Shown in pieces: positions 6,314-11,095 of a stretch of 11,095 bases of DNA. Positions within the stretch are counted from its first letter, which is position 1, and every line of letters begins with the position of its first letter. A model generated the notes under the pieces. The model saw only the letters and a program-made list of their open reading frames with translations, searched no databases and was not told the DNA's origin. The stretch is from assembly GCA_035560935.1 (NCBI GenBank), contig DATMYQ010000358.1, forward strand, positions 1 through 11,095, read 5' to 3'. The translations under genes were made by a program, and so were the position numbers. The DNA comes from DATMYQ01 sp035560935. GTDB taxonomy: Bacteria; Bacillota; Negativicutes; Sporomusales; Sporomusaceae.

Positions 6314-7172
6314 TGCCAGTGGTCACCGCGGAGCCATAAAAGACAACCCGCCCCATAAATTCTCCGATCAGCACCAGTACAAAAGCCATATAAACCCGTT
6401 TGGACAGTGCCGGGCTGCCGCCCGTCCAGACTGCGTGACAAACCAGTCCGGCTCCCGCCAGCGACAGTATTCCGCTCGCGATAAGGGGCAGCAGGTATTG
6501 TTCCGTCAGCAGCCGGGCCGAAAGCTGTGCAGCCGGGTTACCCTGGGTAAGACTGCTGAGAAAAACGGGAAAGAACAGCAGCGGCAGACCCACCGCAATT
6601 CCGGCCATCACACTCATCTTTTTCAGGTGCCCCACAACGGCTGCGGTGAGCTGTTCTTTCTCCGCGCCATACAGAATCGCGGCCAGGGCCCCCACACTTC
6701 CCAGTGCAAAAGTGGTACCGAAAAAAGCCAGATACGTATTCACGTGCATCCAGGCCGGACGAATCGAAGAGACATAAACGTTGGCCATGCTCAAAACCGC
6801 CGCCATCCCCACCAGTGAAGTGCCCCAGGCCAAAACGCTGCCGCCCTGCTTTCTCCGATAGGCGATAAAGGTTAAAAACCAGCAGCCGAAAAAAGCCCCC
6901 GTTGTCATCGACTCACGGCTTAACCAGGACGAACCCGCATTAGCAAAGGAACGATACGCGCCCGCCGGACTTCCCAAATGGAAGATGGGCAGCAGGGATG
7001 CCACCACCATAACGGCGCCCACTGCCAGGAGTCCTTTATCGGTTAATTTTGCCGCCACGTCAGCATCCTGCCTGCTCAAGAAAAACCGGACGATGGCCAG
7101 CACAATAAAACTGCCAATCGCCAATTGACCTGCCAGTGTGAACATTATTAAAGGCCATTCTTCAAAAAACAT
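6300..7172 (-). CDS. dmsC: DMSO-reductase-type membrane anchor subunit DmsC
   Basis: This 290-residue integral membrane protein anchors the reductase and oxidises menaquinol, passing electrons to DmsB. It shows eight hydrophobic segments at about residues 8-33, 46-65, 89-107, 115-136, 145-169, 186-207, 226-249 and 258-280, as in E. coli DmsC (287 residues). With the chosen start, His65 in FHLGSP and Glu87 in LSRES fall at the same numbers as the quinol-site residues His65 and Glu87 of E. coli DmsC. The C-terminal GEFMGRVVFYG matches the family's conserved end. The start at 7172 is preferred over an in-frame ATG at 7193 because AAAGGAGG (7183-7190) overlaps that earlier codon and lies 10 nt before this one. 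It follows dmsB by 41 nt and is followed by a strong hairpin. Confidence 0.93.
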   Translation of the reverse strand: MFFEEWPLIMFTLAGQLAIGSFIVLAIVRFFLSRQDADVAAKLTDKGLLAVGAVMVVASLLPIFHLGSPAGAYRSFANAGSSWLSRESMTTGAFFGCWFLTFIAYRRKQGGSVLAWGTSLVGMAAVLSMANVYVSSIRPAWMHVNTYLAFFGTTFALGSVGALAAILYGAEKEQLTAAVVGHLKKMSVMAGIAVGLPLLFFPVFLSSLTQGNPAAQLSARLLTEQYLLPLIASGILSLAGAGLVCHAVWTGGSPALSKRVYMAFVLVLIGEFMGRVVFYGSAVTTGIGLN

Positions 7173-7182
7173 GAACTGTTGG

Positions 7183-7190
7183 CCTCCTTT
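7183..7190 (-). promoter_or_regulatory. Ribosome-binding site deciding the dmsC start
   Basis: Minus-strand AAAGGAGG, 10 nt before the ATG at 7172-7170. The upstream in-frame ATG at 7193 is immediately joined to this site and so cannot use it. Confidence 0.75.
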
Positions 7191-7213
7191 CATGATTTCA
7201 GGGAAAATATCTT

Positions 7214-7765
7214 TTATTTCAGGGCTTCCTTCTTGGGGGTCATCGTGAGGGACGGATGGGTAATTCCCGAATCCGGCAAGGGTTTAATATCCGCTGTATT
7301 GCCGTATTTTTTGCGTAATTCTTCAATATCCCCCACGTGCAGCACCCGCATTTGACAGGCGGCAACACATTCCGGCTCTTCCCCTTTGTCCAAAAGATCA
7401 GCACACAAGTTGCATTTGCCCGTTTTTCCCAGTTTTTCAATGTACTGCGGTGCACCATAAGGGCAGGACCAGGTACACAGGCGGCAGCCAATGCATTTTT
7501 CGCGGTCATGCATCACGATGCCGTCTTTTTCTCTTTTGTATAACGCACCCGTCGGGCAGTTCTCCGCACATTTGGGGTTTGCGCAATGATTGCAGGCAAT
7601 CGATAGTTTAAACACCCACGGCTTCGGAAACTCGCCGCCTTCAAAATGATATACCTTGCGAAACAGAGTACCCACTTCCAAATCATTTTTATCCTTGCAG
7701 GCAATTTGACAGGCTTTGCAGCCGGTGCAGCCGGTCATATCATAATAAAATCCGAGTTGTGCCAT
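7214..7765 (-). CDS. dmsB: DMSO-reductase-type iron-sulfur subunit DmsB
   Basis: This 183-residue protein is the electron-transfer subunit between DmsC and DmsA. It has all sixteen cysteines of a four-cluster DmsB: C13-C16-C19-C23, C58-C61-C66-C70, C91-C94-C97-C101 and C118-C121-C133-C137. Stretches such as CIGCRLCTWSCPYGAPQY and EELRKKYG align directly with E. coli DmsB, which is about 20 residues longer, mainly at the C-terminus. There is no signal peptide; in this family DmsB is carried out of the cytoplasm as a complex with Tat-bearing DmsA. The start ATG has AAGGA about 9 nt upstream. The gene begins 12 nt after the dmsA stop, so the two are surely co-transcribed. Confidence 0.95.
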   Translation of the reverse strand: MAQLGFYYDMTGCTGCKACQIACKDKNDLEVGTLFRKVYHFEGGEFPKPWVFKLSIACNHCANPKCAENCPTGALYKREKDGIVMHDREKCIGCRLCTWSCPYGAPQYIEKLGKTGKCNLCADLLDKGEEPECVAACQMRVLHVGDIEELRKKYGNTADIKPLPDSGITHPSLTMTPKKEALK

Positions 7766-7777
7766 TTTTTCACATCC

Positions 7778-10333
7778 TTACAAAATGATTCTTTGCGGCC
7801 ATTTCACGTCAGGGTCCAGGGGTTTGTTGTACTTTTCGATTTTTACATTACAGGAATTATACCCGGTATGTCCCTGCCCCGTAGCAATATGCCCGTTAAG
7901 AATCCCCGTGCAACCGGCTTTATCGACTCCGGCCTGCTCATCCAGCTCAGCCCAGGCTCCCTGTCCCAGGGCGATGACACCCGGCATAATGCAGGGAGTG
8001 ACATAGGCGGGACGAATGACGGCGCCATGCCGGCTGGAGACTTTGACGATATCGTTGGTTTTGATGCCCAGCTTTTTCGCATCACCGGCGTTGATCCGCA
8101 GTTCCTGGGGAAAGGCTTCCCGCAGCCAGGCCACATTATCCAGCGTGGAGTGAGACCTTCGAAAGTAATGAATGGTTATGACCTGGAAGGGATAGTCCGC
8201 CTTCACCCCGTCTTCGTATCCTTCCCGGGAAGGTTCATATTTGGGTATCGGCGACTTCGTCGAAAAGCCGACATTGTCAATGGCTTTCGCCAGCGCGTCA
8301 CAGTAAATCTCAAATTTACCGCTGGAAGTGTTTAGCTTCTTACCCAGCGGATCCGTGAGATAATCCTGAAAACTGGTGAATTCAAATTTGTCGCCGCGTG
8401 ACCGGGGAATTTGATAGATCCCTTTTTCTTTGAATTCCTGGTACGGAATCCGGCCCGATTGCGGATTTCCTTGGGCCCCCAATTCCTTGATATCCTGCGC
8501 CGTCAGGCTGACTAATTTTTCATAACCGGTTCCATCGGCCTTCATCACTGTGGCGCCGGCAATCTGATTGTATAACTGCTGTCCTGCCGAAATCGGCTGA
8601 ATGGCTTTGGCCGGATCAATCCCCAGGCGTTTGGCCAGCTCGGTAACAATCCACATATCACTTTGAGCTTCGTACAGCGGTTTGATGATTTGCCGGAAAT
8701 AAATCAAAATCTCACGATTTCCGGTCAACAAGCCGCCGAGGCGCTCCCATTGCGAAGTAACCGGCAGCACCACATCGGAATATTTGGCATCGGTTGACAG
8801 GAACAGATTCTGCGCAAGAACAAATTCCACCTTGCGATGGGCTTCGATCCCTCTTGTGGTTCCCGCCCTCTGATTCAGGGTGTTGCCAAACCAATTCCAG
8901 ACCATCTGGATATTGATGTTTTTTTGAACCCCTTTGCTTTCCGTGTATTTGCCGGTGATCACCGCATCCCACATCTCACCGCTATTGATGCGGCTTTTGG
9001 CAATCGGGTTGGCAATCGCCGGCAGCCCGCTGCTGCCGGGTTTCACCAGGATGGGTCCCGCGTACGTGGCACGATTGTGCATATTGGGGCTGACTCCCGC
9101 TCCGGGAATCCCGACATTGCCGGTCATCAACCCCAGGGTCAGCATCGCGTGCGGCAGATGTTCCCCATTGTTGATGCGGGCCGGCGCTCCGCCCGCGATA
9201 ATCGCGGCCGGCTTTGTTGTCGCATACTCCTGGGCAAACCGTCGGATTCTCTCCGCCTCCACCCCGCAAATATTGGCGGCCCATTGGGGCGTCTTGGCAA
9301 CACCGTCATAGGTCCCCAGAACATAGTCTTTGAAGTTTTCTTTGGGATCGGCCCCTGCCGGCATATGATCCGCGTCAAAGCCGACGCAATATTTGTCTAA
9401 GAAATTTTGATCCAGCAAATGGTTTGTCAAGATATGATGCGCCGCCCCGAGGATAAAAGCCGTATCGGTAGCCGGCCGAAGCGGTATCCACTCGTCGGCC
9501 AGAATCTGAACGCTCTCCGAATAGATCGGGTCAATCACAATAAACCGGGTTCCCGCCTTTTTGGCCTGCATATAGTTGAAGGCCGGTGTTCCCTGGCTTG
9601 ATTGGGCCGGGTTTGCCCCCCAGAGAACGATCAGCTTGGAATCCCGTAATCTAAATCGGTCATTTCCGTCGTTGGCGCCACTCCCGGCGACACCGGTGAC
9701 TTTTTGCCAGACCACCGGCCACGCACCCCAGGAAACATCACCCCACCGTGTCGTGCAGCCGCCATAAGAGTTCAACAGACGCAACGGTTCCATATCGCCG
9801 CCGGACCCTCCCGCAGACGCAAAAATGCTGGCGTTGCCGTGAGTGGTTTTTATTCTTTTCATCTCACTGGCCACGATATCCAACGCTTCGTCCCAGGAGA
9901 TCCGCACCCATTGATCCTGCCCCCGGAGTTCCTTTTGGCCACCGCCGGGTTCCCAGTGTTTCCGTTTCATCGGGTATTTTAACCGGTCTGCACCCAGCAC
10001 CATTTTTCGATGGGACCGTCCCCGGGCACACCCTCTTTGCTGCGGATAGTCCGGGCTGTCCGGATGCGTGTCATCGGTTTTTTGGCGGATTACAACCCCC
10101 TCCGCCACATAGGCCTTGTTCAGGCAACGTCCGCCGCAGTTATGCCAGCATGCGGCGGTAATCCATTCGCCTGTTTTTTGAGCCAGTTCTTCTGCTTGGT
10201 CGGAACTCACTTTTTGCAGCCCGCATCCCGGCAGAATCGAGGCAGTGGCCGCTCCGGCCGCCAAGGTGGCTGTCCCCTTTAGAAAGGACCGCCGGCTGAT
10301 CATATAATCTTTCGCCTTCTCAATTAAATTCAT
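7778..10333 (-). CDS. dmsA: DMSO-reductase-type molybdopterin catalytic subunit DmsA
   Basis: This 851-residue protein is the catalytic subunit, binding bis-MGD molybdenum and one 4Fe-4S cluster. A Tat signal (SRRSFLKG, residues 13-20, then a hydrophobic stretch) directs it out of the cytoplasm. Cluster ligands are C62-x3-C66-x3-C70 and C102, spaced as in E. coli DmsA. WGDVS (197-201) aligns with YGDYS of E. coli DmsA, making Ser201 the predicted Mo ligand. The molydopterin-dinucleotide-binding domain begins near residue 712 (HYFRRSHSTLDN; TPCIMPGVIALGQGAW). It is longer than E. coli DmsA (814), partly by about 20 residues in a segment near 588-634. Cys37 after the Tat hydrophobic core (ILPGC) may be a lipid-attachment site. 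The start has GGGGAGGAG 4 nt upstream and overlaps the chaperone gene by 14 nt. The natural acceptor (DMSO, TMAO or another oxide) cannot be told from the sequence. Confidence 0.95.
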   Translation of the reverse strand: MNLIEKAKDYMISRRSFLKGTATLAAGAATASILPGCGLQKVSSDQAEELAQKTGEWITAACWHNCGGRCLNKAYVAEGVVIRQKTDDTHPDSPDYPQQRGCARGRSHRKMVLGADRLKYPMKRKHWEPGGGQKELRGQDQWVRISWDEALDIVASEMKRIKTTHGNASIFASAGGSGGDMEPLRLLNSYGGCTTRWGDVSWGAWPVVWQKVTGVAGSGANDGNDRFRLRDSKLIVLWGANPAQSSQGTPAFNYMQAKKAGTRFIVIDPIYSESVQILADEWIPLRPATDTAFILGAAHHILTNHLLDQNFLDKYCVGFDADHMPAGADPKENFKDYVLGTYDGVAKTPQWAANICGVEAERIRRFAQEYATTKPAAIIAGGAPARINNGEHLPHAMLTLGLMTGNVGIPGAGVSPNMHNRATYAGPILVKPGSSGLPAIANPIAKSRINSGEMWDAVITGKYTESKGVQKNINIQMVWNWFGNTLNQRAGTTRGIEAHRKVEFVLAQNLFLSTDAKYSDVVLPVTSQWERLGGLLTGNREILIYFRQIIKPLYEAQSDMWIVTELAKRLGIDPAKAIQPISAGQQLYNQIAGATVMKADGTGYEKLVSLTAQDIKELGAQGNPQSGRIPYQEFKEKGIYQIPRSRGDKFEFTSFQDYLTDPLGKKLNTSSGKFEIYCDALAKAIDNVGFSTKSPIPKYEPSREGYEDGVKADYPFQVITIHYFRRSHSTLDNVAWLREAFPQELRINAGDAKKLGIKTNDIVKVSSRHGAVIRPAYVTPCIMPGVIALGQGAWAELDEQAGVDKAGCTGILNGHIATGQGHTGYNSCNVKIEKYNKPLDPDVKWPQRIIL

Positions 10334-11039
10334 GGTTCTCCTCCCCGCATTGGACTCTTTCCAGGAGTTCCTCCAATGCCTTTGGTTCTAAAGTTAAAAA
10401 TCCCTGCAAAAGTTTCGCCATTCCCTGATAAAATTCCGTGTGGGCGCTCTTGATGATATCCGCGCATAAAGACGGAATCCACTTCAGTAAATGCTCTTTA
10501 AGAAAAAGCTTTTGGTCTGCCAGGATTTGTTTTAGCAGTTTTATATTTTTCCGGTCCGCTGCTTCCAACGCCAGCGACGTCAGCTGAAACATAAAATCCA
10601 GTTCTAATCCCAGATGGTCATCGGCTTCCTTACCGAACTCAACCGGCAAAAAAGCATATTTTAAATACGCCTGCCGCACTTCATGAGTTTCTTTTTGAAA
10701 AAGAAGACGTTCTTCATTGCAGTAGGCCGATTCCCAGGGTGGGGCGGGCAGCTCATACGGCCCGACAAAAAGCCGCGTATAATCCCAGTGCAGATTATCG
10801 AAAACCGCTTCGCTGAGTACGTCCTGTTTCGACATATAATCTATTACCTGTTTGATCCCTGCGGCGATCCCTTCGCTTTCCTGGTGGAAAGGAAACTCCG
10901 GCGTGATGGAATTTTGCATGATGCCAAGATAGTCTTTCGTAGGTTCTTGCATGAAAGTACGTCGTAGCATATCGTATAGGAAAAGACGTAATTCAAGCAA
11001 AGGAAGACTGCTTGTAAAAATCCCCGCTTCTTTTTGCAT
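10320..11039 (-). CDS. TorD/DmsD-family molybdoenzyme maturation chaperone
   Basis: This 239-residue, all-helical cytoplasmic protein belongs to the TorD/DmsD/NarJ group that binds the Tat signal of a molybdoenzyme, protects the apo-enzyme while cofactor is inserted, and delays export. Family marks are DYTRLFVGP (86-94) followed by the Pro-rich PAPPWES (98-104), and the DDHLGLELDFM motif (140-150). The client is almost surely the adjoining DmsA, whose start lies inside this gene's last codons (14-nt overlap), suggesting coupled translation. The start at 11039 has AAGGAG 5 nt upstream; an upstream TTG in frame at 11087 lacks a site. It is the first gene seen in the operon; its promoter is at or beyond the window edge. 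Whether TorD or DmsD is the better name cannot be decided. Confidence 0.9.
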   Translation of the reverse strand: MQKEAGIFTSSLPLLELRLFLYDMLRRTFMQEPTKDYLGIMQNSITPEFPFHQESEGIAAGIKQVIDYMSKQDVLSEAVFDNLHWDYTRLFVGPYELPAPPWESAYCNEERLLFQKETHEVRQAYLKYAFLPVEFGKEADDHLGLELDFMFQLTSLALEAADRKNIKLLKQILADQKLFLKEHLLKWIPSLCADIIKSAHTEFYQGMAKLLQGFLTLEPKALEELLERVQCGEENHEFN

Positions 11040-11044
11040 TGTAA

Positions 11045-11050
11045 CTCCTT
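11045..11050 (-). promoter_or_regulatory. Ribosome-binding site deciding the chaperone start
   Basis: Minus-strand AAGGAG, 5 nt before the ATG at 11039-11037. It makes the shorter 239-residue protein the likely product. The remaining bases to 11095 are AT-rich and may be part of the operon promoter, but no full promoter can be seen before the window ends. Confidence 0.75.
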
Positions 11051-11095
11051 GCTGTATCAACTTCAGATGATAGTGGAAACAATTCAATAATATAT

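Noticed and set aside
6199..6441. 81-codon N-terminal extension of the radical SAM frame
   Set aside because: It overlaps dmsC and the intergenic hairpin and has no suitable ribosome-binding site, while GAGGAG sits 6 nt before the ATG at 6198.
7646..9400. Long plus-strand open frames (7646-8335 and 8837-9400) opposite dmsA and dmsB
   Set aside because: They lie antisense to confidently assigned genes, show no recognisable motif, and are expected from the codon bias of the GC-richer dmsA strand.
1..11095. CRISPR array, tRNA/rRNA genes, insertion sequence or attachment site
   Set aside because: No regularly spaced repeats, transposase-like frames, or tRNA/rRNA-like sequence were seen on either strand.

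Overview
The window carries eight protein genes, all on the minus strand, so transcription runs from high to low coordinates. It looks like an anaerobic, menaquinone-using Firmicute. The grounds are strong AAGGAG/GAGGAGG ribosome-binding sites, several GTG starts, classic intrinsic terminators, a Tat-exported molybdoenzyme with a DmsC-type quinol anchor, a MalT/LAL-type LuxR regulator and a cell-wall amidase. A Negativicute or another anaerobic clostridial lineage is a reasonable guess, but the genus cannot be told from the sequence. Most of the window is of middling to fairly high GC; the amidase end is clearly AT-richer.

Region 1 (about 6300-11039) is a complete DMSO-reductase-type respiratory operon. 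A TorD/DmsD-family chaperone comes first, then the catalytic subunit DmsA (Tat signal, 4Fe-4S ligands, predicted Ser ligand to Mo), the four-cluster electron-transfer subunit DmsB and the membrane anchor DmsC. DmsC keeps the His65 and Glu87 positions of E. coli DmsC. Electrons would pass from menaquinol (DmsC) through DmsB to DmsA, which reduces a terminal acceptor. The acceptor is probably an S-oxide or N-oxide but cannot be fixed from sequence.

Region 2 (about 3509-6313) is an accessory module. It starts after a strong hairpin that a possible promoter overlaps. It holds a radical SAM enzyme, a Cys-rich polyferredoxin whose second half looks NapF-like, and a small ORF whose start overlaps the polyferredoxin stop (GTGA). 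It ends at an intrinsic terminator. This trio is the least explained part of the window. A plausible but unproven idea is that it matures, repairs or supplies electrons for the reductase, or modifies a partner of it.

Region 3 (797-3508) is a stand-alone 836-residue ATP-dependent LuxR (LAL/MalT-like) regulator. It has a roughly 150-nt leader with inverted repeats and its own terminator. It is the obvious candidate regulator of the operon next door, by position only.

Region 4 (1-637) is a single-domain N-acetylmuramoyl-L-alanine amidase with no export signal, of lower GC and with no evident link to the reductase. No tRNA, rRNA, CRISPR array or insertion sequence was seen.
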